NCBI GenBank assembly: GCA_942159475.1
Contig: OW804094.1
Location: forward strand, 47,798,966 to 47,862,965
Length of the DNA: 64,000 nucleotides
DNA from: Sthenelais limicola
Lineage: Eukaryota > Annelida > Polychaeta > Phyllodocida > Sigalionidae
Direction of reading: 5' to 3'
Below are positions 52,301 through 58,956 of this stretch, in pieces. How positions within the stretch are numbered: the first letter of the stretch is position 1; each line of letters begins with the position of its first letter. The notes beneath the pieces are model-generated. The model did no database searches and had not been told where the DNA came from. It saw only the letters and a list, made by a program, of their open reading frames with translations. A program made the position numbers and the translations under genes.

Positions 52301-55300
52301 GCTAAAAGCGTCAGGTATATATATGCGATATACTCTAGCATCTGTCAATAGACTCAGAAAGTAAAAAAAAAAAGAATACCATTGGAGCTCATTTATGTAC
52401 CTTCGTACATTCATGTACACTTTAATATGTACTAGTAAACAGGAAGGTATACGGTGTGTGCAGGAAAAGACCTACTTGCTATGGGTACAGTTATAGGCCA
52501 ATAATAGCCAATGAAGCATTCAAGCAAAATATATCAATTAAACACGAGCGGAAACCCCATCATTTATATAGCCTGCTGAAGAAGGAAATTATCTACCCAT
52601 TCTATTTACACCCATCCATAAATCTGTAGTTGGCTCCCACTTTAAAGGTAATGAATGTGCTTCTTTTACAAGTAGGTCCACCAAAACTCCGGCGCAATAT
52701 CCATCAACACCCATCATACAAACACAACAACATCCTTTTCCTTTTACAAATGCCTTCCGACACACGGACATTTGCAACGCGCTGCTCCTTTTTTGTCGCA
52801 CTGAGGCTGTGAGTTTATTATCCTATAGCATTTAGGCCCAACAAAACGGCTTTATAATGGTGCTTTCACTATCAGATAGGGTCTTTAAGGTGCAGTGTTT
52901 TTCATTCTTTCTAGTATGCATAGACGAAATTGATCCTGAGAAAATAACTTAAACACAAGGGGGAGGTATGTGAGGACAAACTATTTGTGTTTCCTGCAAT
53001 CCTTATTCATGTTTCATGAATACAAATCATGAACTATGCATATCTATCAATGTTTCCTACCACATTAAAGTATGCAATTCGTGATATTGGTCGCTGATAT
53101 CTGCGTTTGCTATGATGGATCTCGTTTTGGATGTGCCATGTACACAACCAAGCCAAGAATGTGAGTCCATACATATCAAAGTCTTTCATCATGGTACATT
53201 TCAGTCGATGCAGCTGCTTGTATCTTCTCTCCTCAATTCAATCGAAATTAGAAAAAAAAACCTACTTTATCTCCTAAAAGTAAAAGGTATTCAGTGCTAA
53301 AATATATTCATTCATTTTTTTAAATTCATCTCCGCATTATGTAACAAAACTAACGTTATTCGTGTTCATACTAGAGCAATTATGCCAAAACATTGATGTT
53401 AATTGAATTCACATTGTGGTAATATAATGATTAATAGGATATTGTTGTCCATTAACCAATTTATTTCATTCTATGCTTATGACCTGTTTTAGACAACAGG
53501 CTATGTGCCATTTTACTCATCATGTTGACTGTTGGAGAGTGACCTTGGATTTCTGTGTGGGCGGCCTGGAGTACTTATACTTTTTGTCCACAGGAACACT
53601 CTATTCGTCAATGTTGGAGAAGGGTTTGCGAAGGACAAAGCACACACTCTCTCACAGTCAGAGGGAAATGAGGGCAATTTGTAAATATGGAGAACCAGCA
53701 TGGCTAGGTTACTTCTTTAATGGTAGCCCTTTGACATTGGACTTGCCACTTGGAATACTGCTACTCCGAAGTCCCTTCGCGTTTGCTCTAAAAGAAATTT
53801 AATCCATTTGGTCCAGTATTGCCTCATTGCACTTATTGATGATGTGGCTAGTCTGTTTTACCAAGCGTGGACAGCTCAGGGAAACCTAAAGCGCCAAGGA
53901 ATTATAGTGCTGTCTGCGGGCATTGGCAGAAAGATTGTGGACTCAGCGAAGATGGTTCCTCGAGGAAGAGTTCCTTTGAGAGCTCAACAATGTAAAACAA
54001 CAGGGAGGATGTTAATCCTTTTACTATTATCAGTGTACATAGACTAAATAAACTAAACAAACTAGGGACGACGAGGTATGAATTGGGAGTGGATATATCT
54101 ATATATGTACATAGAATAATATTCAAGCAGATCCTCTCATTCAGGATTCCATTAATATATTAAACCATTTCATTGTTTTATAATTTATTGAAGCAAATAT
54201 TACAGATGTATTGTTCGATGAAGCTATGTTATTCTGATTTACCCATCATTACTAAATATTAAACTAATTCTTTGACATTTTTATCATCTTGGTTGAAAAC
54301 ATCTGAACTATATCATATAGAATGCCCTGGATCCACCCGACTATTATATGGGACTCTAATATATCCCATGCAAAGGATAAATCTGTCAAAAGTAAGATCT
54401 AAGCAGTCCACCGCACACAATTAAATTGATAAATGCCCTCCTTGTCACAAAACTGCACTCTTTGTGGTTTATCTAACCAAAGGGTATTACCGTATTTGTT
54501 ACATTACACTCTCATTTATAACCGTACGATCTTGACAGCCTACCTATTCCTGGGTGAAGAGAAAATAGTTTATGGGGCTCGCCTATTGTTTTGTCACCGG
54601 AGATTCTGCTGTGTGGGTAGACGCTATTTTTGGAAGGGCCCATTTGTAAGAAGTATTACCATAATAGGAAAGAGAAACAAGGCCCTATAACTAGGGCTCC
54701 CCGACCCTTTAGAATAGAGACTGACATATTTCCTAATTCACTCCGGCACCGACCTTGTCCTGAGGTTCCATTATTTATAACGCAGCTTTTCTAAGTCCTA
54801 TGACACAATACACTGACAGGATTAATCAAGAAGAATTGCAAACGGCCATGGCCTTGGAGCCACAACAATGCTTGTGTGTAAACTGGTATGAATATTTGTC
54901 CCATGACTATCATTATCAAACTTGGCAGGCGAAAAAACATTCATTACCATACACTGGGTGGAGCACTTGTATTCTAGTCTAGTTGTGCCTCGTATGTTAT
55001 CCTCGACACATTCATATTGGCATCACATAATAATGGAATTAAACTCAATATACAACACAAGCCTTACTTTCTGCCACTTAATGACGTTAATATTCTGAAG
55101 TTTGGCACTTGAGGTGTATCTTGTTTTGGGTTCATAGTAAAAAGAAACCTGTTGTCCCACGCAATCTAATTCAGGATTTTACCGTTATGAATGGTTTCAA
55201 ATCACTGAGCGTTGGCCTGAGCTAATGTGGAAACCGCCCACTGTAAAATGTGATACGACAGTTTGAAAAGCAGGGAAGGTGAACGAATAATTTGAAGGGA

Positions 55301-58300
55301 TGTGACTTCATGATGAAACAAAAAGACCATCTCAGTGGGAGTTGCTGTATGATACATCCATGGGTGTTGATTTTGGATTGCCTCGGTTGGTTCAGTGTGT
55401 AGATAGATAGAAACATCAATGACCATTATATACATAGGACTAGTGACAGCATGAAATTCTGTGAGTTGGAGAACACGGAAGTGCAGCTCAGAAGCCGGTC
55501 GGTGCCTGGGAACTGACTGGCCTGGGAACGTGTCTAGCTCAACCGTTGGCTGTACCACACTCCAACAACCAAGTTAAGGAGCAAAATTACTATAAGGGAC
55601 TGCCTAAGTTGATTCCGGCCAAATATTCCCTACCTTCAAACGAGTTGTTTGACTTTGCCTGCTTGAAAACACCAAAGCCAACATCCGCTTCTATCGTTTT
55701 CTCGAGCAAATAAGGTTCTGAGGAACAAAATGAATCATAACTTAGAGAGTCAATGCAGTGTGGAATGCGATTTCCATCAAAGAAACCCCACACTCACCGT
55801 AAGAATTACTTTCCTTATTGGCCGTTTTATAATTCATCATTGGGTATAATTCATGAGATATCAGATATTAGTGGGATACGTTGAGAATATATGAATTTGT
55901 TTGATGATGTGTATCCATATACGCCATGATTCGCTAAATAGATTATTCACTGACAATGTAGCAAGAGAAAACTATAGGACACTCGTAAATGAATAAACCT
56001 CAGAACTGGGATGGGATTGGAGCAAGAGAGGCTATTCATACCCGGCTATTGATCTTCTTAAACCGTCCTCTGTGGGACCTACATCCAATTACATAAAACC
56101 AACTATAACTATCTAAGAAGTAGCTATGGTTGCAATAAAACCCAACTAATATTTCTCCTGAGAGCTGAGACCTGGATGTTGCCTTATTTCCGACCACCAT
56201 TGATGAACACATCACCAACGCAGTTCGGCGGTGAAACTGAGCAAATATCATTCCTTGTGAATGCTGTCATTGCGATTAATGTACTGTACTAATGTAAATT
56301 GAGCGTATAGGTGTCCTACCAGTTGGCCCATTGGTTCCCAACGTATAGCCCCCGGAGATATTGATTACTTCTTACAGCTCGTTTATAATAGCAATATACC
56401 TCTTTATCCAATTACCGCACCAATATCCTGGGTATTACCCATGAGGTATCTCTTGCTCGATGATTATCCCATGGTGTGTTACTTACTTGTCTCTAGGGCC
56501 GGGAGGCCGTATTTCTTCCCTTGTTTCCCTAAGCACTTTTAAGCATGCACCTAAGAAGTAAAGAGTTGCTAATGTTTTTTGATTGACGACTTATCTAATT
56601 GCAGTCTGTCAAGCAAAGTAATTCTGGGGATAAATTGAAAAGTACACGTAGCTAAATCTCTGTTTGAAACATCGATTGAAGTATTGGTCCTGCACTTGTT
56701 ACTAAAAAGATTCGAGATAATATCTCAAGACAAACTGAATACTCCATGGAGAAAAGCACAAGTTTCAAGAATGATGTCGAAATTATGCAGAGTCCTTTCC
56801 TTTGTCGGGGAGGGTGCTTCTGACCTTATAACCTTCACTCTGGCCGAAGTCACGAAGGGAAAATAGAAAGCTGAGCACGACAAAAAGTTCTTAATAAATA
56901 TTCATTGCTGAGGCACGCCCATCCGCCTCCAAGAATTAAAGAGACAGAAAAAGTAAGAATCTCTCCTTGGCGATATTTTACTTTGTCATAAATATGCCTA
57001 GAATTTGCACATGGCTAAGGATCCTGTATTACCTTTATTATGTTTGACATAAAACAGGTCCATCCTCAAACACTGCGAGCTCCCATGAATCATATCTCTC
57101 TTTCTTCTTCGGTGTAACATTTCAATTGTTTGGATTCAGACTCAAAAATACAAAGTTCTAAACTGGTCTGATGAGATTCAAGTGAGCAGATTTCCAAGTT
57201 TGGCTTACTCAGATCGCCTTTCCACTAAATCACTTGCTGTTATTCTATTGGGAAAATACAACGATGCTTAAATTAACAAGGCTTGGGATTTGAAATAGTT
57301 TAAAGCTCCCTCTGGTAAGTATGCCTTAAATAACCAAGGTCAGCAAAGGTCCAACAAGGGACGTGTTTTCAATGCTGAAGCGAAAGAAAACTAAAATTGT
57401 CCCTTTAAATTGTATTCATTACTTTTCTCTAAAATTGTATATCGGGCTTGCTATCTCATAGACATTGAATTCATAGTGGCAGAAATTACGACATATTTGT
57501 AATTTCTTATAGGAACATAGTTGGGTCAGATTTTCAGAAAATTACAATTCATGTTCGCCAATCTTCTCAAATAACCCAAATTTCAGACGAAATTAAAGTT
57601 CAAAATACAATTCACCCTAACCAAACAGATTGCTTGAATCAATGCAATGCCCAATATACTCGAATTTACCTAGTATTGATCAAATTGCTGCTTAATTTTG
57701 CAAAGTTTACTCAATGTGTACACCTGCCAATTGTACATTTTCTGAAAACCTGACCCAGTTACAAATTCATATTGAACAGATGGCACGGGCCCCTGTCTAC
57801 CAAACACAATCACCGATCTTGCTCAAATGAAGTCTGAATGAAACATCGACCGACTAAAAGCTAATTTCAAGTCTGCAAGATTAATAATGCAATTTAGAAA
57901 TTCTGTTTCCAGTCTGATGCGCCGTGATTGGTTGCAGATGCGGTTTCAGTCTATTTCATATGCTCTTCGATGAATCGGAAAAACATGGACCTTCTTGCGC
58001 CTTGGTTATCCCCGGCTAATATTGTCCATATAAATGTGCTAGGCTCTTGAGCTTCTCTTGAATTCCCTGTCTTATTACCCATCACCTGCTGCAATATTTA
58101 CATAGAGGCTTATATAGGGAGAGCATACTGGACAAAGAAGGGCTCCCAAACAATCGGTCTAATCAAACTTGAGCCTTCCTCGACGTAGACAGTGTTCGAT
58201 GTACAATGTTCGTTGAAATGATGCCTTTGTTGATGAGACTGTGATATTAATGTAGGCGATAACCTTTCTATCGGTTAAGACAACTGTTGAAAAATCGCAT

Positions 58301-58956
58301 GTCTTTAGGGGGGGGGGGGGTGATAGCTTTGTCCTGGTTCTTCAACTACCCTTGGAAAGACTGTATGAACAACGATTGAATATTGCCAGAAGTAAACAGC
58401 AGATAAGAACCAGGTCACTGTGGTGTGGGTATGGACCTTCATATATCAATTGTGTAATTGGTTTAAGAAGTAATTTATAAGGAATTGGTTCATAGAATCA
58501 ACGAAAATAACTACAAGCAATCTGGATGAAATCGAATTACTGAAACGTTATAGAAAATGCAATACATTATAGGAGATTAAATATGAGAGGTTCCCATTAC
58601 ATATTTATCCTGCATGGATTCTAGAATCGTCGGTTCAAATTTAATGCACGTATAGATGCTCGAACATGAAAGAGAAACCTTTCTTTTCATTTCTTGTGAT
58701 CTAAGAGACATTCGCGATGGCAGTGATATACCACATGGGATTATTATTACATGCAATTCTCTGTTAAGTGTCACTCTGTAGCTCATATGTCTCTTTTCTT
58801 GTCTTCATAACAGGTAACGGTCAAATCGATTTCGATGAATTCCTTCAGATGTTGATGCGGAAGATCAACCAACATCACGACGAAGAAATTAGACAGGCAT
58901 TTCGTGTCTTTGATAAAGATGGTAACGGATTCATCTCACCTGAGGAATTGAAGCAG
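19241..58956 (+). CDS. Calmodulin-like EF-hand protein (spliced gene, 3' end outside window)
   Basis: Calcium-sensor protein of the calmodulin family, assembled from four exons: 19241-19306, 26619-26676, 41548-41691 and 58814-58956. They join in frame to 137 codons. Three canonical 12-residue EF loops are present: D51-E62 ([12 protein letters not shown]), D87-E98 ([12 protein letters not shown]) and D123-E134 ([12 protein letters not shown]). The signature [11 protein letters not shown] follows loop 1. EF-hand 4 and the stop codon are missing and must lie beyond 64000; nothing matching was found from 58957 to the edge. By eye the core is roughly two-thirds identical to calmodulin. It differs in an N-terminal extension and a linker ([10 protein letters not shown]) one residue shorter than calmodulin's. 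Introns are 7,312, 14,871 and 17,122 bp. The partner proteins are unknown; this is a diverged paralogue and not calmodulin itself. Confidence 0.9.
19307..26618 (+). other. Intron 1
   Basis: The donor gtaagt and acceptor tttccag are both strong. The contents are mostly plain AT-rich sequence: a (GA)n tract running into 13 G at about 23563-23593, and a more GC-rich pocket at about 20.5-20.76 kb with unrecognised open frames on both strands. No mobile element was recognised. Confidence 0.7.
23563..23593. repeat. (GA)n/G13 simple repeat
   Basis: A run of GA dinucleotides passes directly into thirteen G residues. It lies in intron 1. Confidence 0.9.
26619..26676 (+). CDS. Calmodulin-like gene, exon 2
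   Basis: This 58-bp exon lies between acceptor atttccag and donor gtaaga. It encodes residues 23-41 ([19 protein letters not shown]) and the first base of the Glu-42 codon. TQLTEEQIS matches the calmodulin start DQLTEEQIA. The preceding ten residues or so have no calmodulin counterpart, which makes the exon 27 bp longer than the usual 31-bp calmodulin exon 2. It leaves phase 1, matching exon 3. Confidence 0.85.
27264..27498 (+). mobile_element. MITE family A, copy 2
   Basis: The left end is GGATCAGATTTTCAGAAAAT and the right end is ...TTTTCTGAAAATTTCACCC. AGAT flanks both sides (27260-27263 and 27499-27502). An internal AAATTTGGGTTATTTGA block near the right end is shared with copy 1 and, inverted, with copy 3. 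It is non-coding and lies in intron 2. Confidence 0.88.
29976..30318. repeat. 86-bp direct repeat with inverted outer motif
   Basis: TAGTGCAATGCAAGTTACGA starts two similar blocks, near 30155 and 30241, about 86 bp apart. Both contain GAGTGGTTTACCACACAAT. TGCATTGCACTATA at 29974-29987 is the inverse of the block start and marks the left edge. It looks like a small foldback or partly duplicated element; no target duplication was found. Confidence 0.7.
31994..32008. repeat. C15 homopolymer
   Basis: Fifteen consecutive C residues in intron 2. Similar G/C runs of 13 to 20 bases occur near 23.6, 38.8, 48.4, 49.2, 58.3 and 60.7 kb. Confidence 0.9.
38760..38772. repeat. C13 homopolymer
   Basis: Thirteen consecutive C residues in intron 2. 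Confidence 0.9.
39996..40306 (+). repeat. Dispersed repeat family B, copy 1
   Basis: About 310 bp that align over nearly full length to the reverse complement of 62136-62422. Shared landmarks are ACAACGTATCTAG, GTGGGGTTGTCATGGCAACC and GTTAACTAACT. The right third is a compound hairpin: outer GTTAACTAACT / AGTTAGTTAAC arms enclose a 39-bp stem-loop at 40227-40265 (GAATATTGCAC / GTGCAATATTC). No coding capacity; probably a MITE or other non-autonomous element. Confidence 0.85.
41548..41691 (+). CDS. Calmodulin-like gene, exon 3
   Basis: 144 bp, the same length as the matching vertebrate calmodulin exon. It lies between acceptor ttttgcag and donor gtgagt. It starts with the last two bases of Glu-42 ([15 protein letters not shown]) and ends after the first base of Gly-90 in EF loop 2 (REIDMDG). 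All side chains expected to bind calcium in loop 1 are acidic or hydroxyl at positions 1, 3, 5, 7, 9 and 12. Confidence 0.95.
41979..42002. repeat. Perfect 24-bp palindrome
   Basis: GACACTCATTTG is followed directly by its exact reverse complement, with no loop, about 290 bp downstream of exon 3. The centre ATTTGCAAAT resembles C/EBP-type or POU-type dimer sites. Function is unknown. Confidence 0.8.
42798..42873 (+). repeat. Left TIR with three 20-bp units
   Basis: CACACCTGAGC, a short variable spacer, then three contiguous 20-bp units beginning CCGATTTAACT. The third unit differs from the first two by a T to G change. The units abut with no spacers, so this is not CRISPR-like. Confidence 0.85.
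43052..43067 (+). repeat. LINE target-site duplication, left copy
   Basis: AACTTTTTTTTCCGAA. The right copy at 48692-48708 is AACTTTTTTTCCCCGAA; they differ only in the lengths of the T and C runs. This marks the boundaries of the LINE and shows that it inserted into the pre-existing TIR element. Confidence 0.75.
43068..44213 (+). CDS. LINE ORF1, disordered acidic/proline-rich protein
   Basis: 381 codons from ATG 43068, the first base after the target duplication. The frame is also open upstream to an ATG at 42966, but that part is host-element sequence. A later ATG at 43173 ([11 protein letters not shown]) is an alternative start. Residues 59-100 are strongly acidic ([15 protein letters not shown]). 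The middle is rich in N, Q and P ([12 protein letters not shown]), the second half in S, P, T and K, and the C-terminus is basic (RRGRHSRRK). No zinc knuckle, RRM, PHD or coiled coil is evident. By position it should be the nucleic-acid-binding or RNP-forming protein of the element, with the basic tail the likely contact; that is inference. Stop TAG at 44211-44213. Confidence 0.75.
   Translation: MIINRWWGIGIPIHSKSLKDKETKWPGLNQHGSILMGIREQIRREEAIPKRNADQQNWGEEDQENEPIDFDLAVANAETEMPQLEGEDEEEDIAYGQEEEGGKPPNQVGTVPNPNPGAQLQNIPADPQNNNNDDQDLTQDLRDNQGNPGRQERNDTAMGEPVQQPTPPTHPPEHPPAQKKLVIKPIVIVEDGTQADGRTKTAAASNHDTKSIIEEDNVSSTSDLSFHSDQASTDHSIKQAEQILMETEAALLRDKPSPQKLTTPPLKTAPKPADKPISVEMKPPPYKPSKADNKDKRTSERENSREQPTSPSTPPPKTDSTAKRSPPSGSGSKQQPASKTRSPSTEPSSPNSDFSDHQHNIELPSDSRGKGGRRGRHSRRK
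44272..44904 (+). CDS. LINE ORF2, stand-alone SGNH/GDSL-type hydrolase
   Basis: 210 codons from ATG 44272, 58 bp after the ORF1 stop. The same frame is open back to an ATG at 44149, inside ORF1. SGNH blocks are visible in order: block I IIATDSRG with the nucleophile Ser-19, block II KGLLEL (Gly-42), block [11 protein letters not shown] (Gly-67, Asp-70; the usual Asn seems replaced by Cys-69), and block V TDGLHPRE with Asp-185 and His-188 completing the triad. Length fits a single domain. CR1-type LINEs carry a similar esterase in ORF1, whose substrate is unknown; a lipid or acyl-ester role is inference. The stop codon overlaps the ORF3 start in AATGAGTAA. Confidence 0.8.
   Translation: MAPPVDDPTNVFTIIATDSRGVRLAPYIDSDQIRLSPHKGKGLLELYNAVKPVLDHYTPRFCIMFAGICDLTYKQHGICNLRFPDRYAVENHVIQKLETVADNFERDYPQITPVFCPIPGMNINRYNGVYGIHPLQSTLNTVLHDVNYYIRMKNTGNNLYTPTLLSKIHRRRYGSTQYNYHYLTDGLHPREFIVADWGRQLVRCHDLLNE
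44897..45367 (+). CDS. LINE ORF3, unrecognised hydrophobic protein
   Basis: 156 codons. The start ATG (44897-44899) overlaps the ORF2 stop TAA (44902-44904). Residues 13-28 ([16 protein letters not shown]) form a likely membrane segment or signal anchor. The rest is rich in Tyr, Ile and Val, with several Cys, and contains [15 protein letters not shown] and [10 protein letters not shown]. No known family is evident. The frame ends in AATGACTAA, overlapping the ORF4 start by the same geometry, and this paired junction is the best argument that ORF3 is translated. Alternatively it could be a fortuitous spacer frame, but 156 open codons in AT-rich DNA make chance unlikely. Confidence 0.6.
   Translation: MSNLTTDLSAEIVNVFVIILIAYVMFCSVERDITTCIPMRVISFVGLNSELTPVENILGLAYVQIYYYMIPSKKYTLTIPVEITYLDYLMAFDVLFYTHCYNVKVTCYDGLMLTPSLVENPPKLCSIQLANAKLFIYYICVKIISSNAMSQTLYND
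45360..48296 (+). CDS. LINE ORF4, APE endonuclease-reverse transcriptase
   Basis: 978 codons from ATG 45360, which overlaps the ORF3 stop; an in-frame ATG at 45336 would give 986. Residue numbers here use 45336. Endonuclease motifs: LNIRS (33-37), CETWL (60-64, Glu-61), NLYRAPSS (135-142), MGDINVN (170-176), STIDNI (217-222), LSDH (239-242). Reverse transcriptase motifs: VVPIPKKGN (527-535), NLRPISI (541-547), FFDYQKAFD (611-619, Asp-613), [10 protein letters not shown] (669-678) and FADD (700-703) in place of the commoner YADD. A C-terminal region with [14 protein letters not shown] follows. No frameshift or stop interrupts it. It nicks the target DNA and copies the element RNA by target-primed reverse transcription. 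No zinc knuckle is evident at the C-terminus. Confidence 0.95.
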   Translation: MTKPCNKLNNIKDLSLIKGAKYLCLNIRSILSKWNQLKLDLNDITADAILFCETWLNPKISDNNLILDGYNLERLDRIRSMGGGVCAFIKNELEYEIDNILSQSNNTMEAQIIFIKYPHTKNLVLINLYRAPSSSIRDFLEEFGLIIDSVKEKYPYAELTIMGDINVNTAQVNNLNVNTRNDLLSLIEDKFLISLISLPTRLGLNGQYSTIDNIFTNVAHVNSSGVIEYNLSDHYIIYYIKKKTREKHQKCNFYTRSMTGLSQENIDLEANKYTDWEDFTNLNDLDSAWKIIFERMLNITNKVCPKKSFKSKKIKPPWFNGELLQLAHNRDKYFRKYRRTQRIEFRQRAVYYRNLTNIRVDTAKSTYIKEQLARHKYDYKKFWQLLNDYLPFKNKQSKLIKLLDPETQVMAKASKIPSIINHYFANIGTNISNSVQQGNNIINQFNRHGDPNTQYEILSEDQFLKLLSEVDQSKSSGCDEIPMKVYICLFKIFKTQMTHLMNKSISLGIIPKIWKRATVVPIPKKGNSSLVNNLRPISITHIAIKLLEKHVNAQLQSFLDTHNILTPTQGGFRKNSSTIETINLLIYKLMNNMNQGKLSALVFFDYQKAFDSLDHSLLLKKLKIYGFPKWILSWIGNYLTDRMQKVKVNNVQSGYLPIKHGVPQGSILGPILFNIFVNDIAELNLQGRMLLFADDIVLINDAHIEGLLLTKCQNDTDLIAMWSVNNKLALSLPKTKTMCIRPNTRGTIPPPLVKISISGTQLDWVDSFTYLGVKLDSKLKFQDMANNIINKANVRLYNIYINRHALDIQTRILLIKTMVLSHLDYGNICYLNAGQGTLIRLQVLQNKALRFALKRPRWSNSLALHVDTNTMSVGTRIYFNIMKFLHKQLHFCRVPWLELRHLDENYDFREYRNLNFELKRPMSALYQKSLCYDGIQWWNNLHHIYKLLPTTLAFKTRMKTDLLNNVILIPNSLRPLRD
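48297..48693 (+). terminator. LINE 3' UTR, poly(A) signal and tail
   Basis: After the ORF4 stop comes a strikingly C-rich stretch (about 48366-48480, including C14 at 48424-48437), then AATAAA at 48663-48668 and 17 A from 48677 to 48693. The tail sits 8 bases after the signal, so the copied RNA ended unusually close to it. Confidence 0.8.
48692..48708 (+). repeat. LINE target-site duplication, right copy
   Basis: AACTTTTTTTCCCCGAA. It pairs with 43052-43067. The leading A residues are shared with the poly(A) tail, so the exact border is ambiguous by two bases. Confidence 0.75.
49100..49159 (-). repeat. Right TIR with two 20-bp units
   Basis: ATCGGGAGCAGTTAAATCGG and ATCGGGACAAGTTAAATCGG (49100-49139) are the inverse of the left-arm units. 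GCTCAGGTGTG then ends the element. A third unit just inside (around 49070) is decayed. Confidence 0.85.
49165..49184. repeat. G20 homopolymer
   Basis: Twenty consecutive G residues directly after the GT-rich end of the right TIR. Confidence 0.9.
49185..57522. other. No gene seen (intron 3, right half)
   Basis: Apart from the AT palindromes near 49.8 kb, nothing recognisable. Open frames of 60-118 codons exist on both strands (for example near 53.5 and 55.3 kb) but carry no known motif or splice support. Confidence 0.5.
49772..49859. repeat. Two adjacent long AT palindromes
   Basis: 49772-49828 is a 57-bp palindrome with arms starting ATAAATAGATAAATATATAT and only a central mismatch. Overlapping its right end, 49827-49859 is a second one (ATGATATGTTATAATA / ATTATAACATATCAT). 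Both could extrude cruciforms. No element termini were identified. Confidence 0.8.
57523..57756 (-). mobile_element. MITE family A, copy 3
   Basis: GGGTCAGATTTTCAGAAAAT on the left faces ATTTTCTGAAAACCTGACCC on the right, the cleanest inverted termini of the family. AGTT flanks both sides (57519-57522 and 57757-57760). Internal landmarks such as TCAAATAACCCAAATTT are inverted relative to copies 1 and 2, so this copy is in minus orientation. Confidence 0.9.
58308..58320. repeat. G13 homopolymer
   Basis: Thirteen consecutive G residues, about 0.5 kb upstream of exon 4. Confidence 0.9.
58814..58956 (+). CDS. Calmodulin-like gene, exon 4
   Basis: 143 bp between acceptor aacag and donor gtgagt. 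It completes Gly-90 and encodes [16 protein letters not shown], the short linker, [16 protein letters not shown] and SPEELKQ, ending in phase 0. Its 3' boundary lies beyond EF loop 3. Human calmodulin genes instead split at the loop (107-bp exon), so the downstream intron has a different position. The next exon should begin near the VM(T)NLGE-type segment and carry EF-hand 4; it is not in the window. Confidence 0.95.

Larger units (their letters stand above)
41692..58813 (+). other. Intron 3
   Basis: A 17.1-kb intron with a strong donor (gtgagt) and acceptor (cttcataacag). It contains a 24-bp palindrome, the TIR element with its nested LINE, two AT palindromes near 49.8 kb, MITE family A copy 3 and a G13 run (58308-58320). 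The stretch 49185-57522 otherwise shows no recognisable gene. The LINE lies in the same transcriptional sense as the host gene. Confidence 0.7.
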
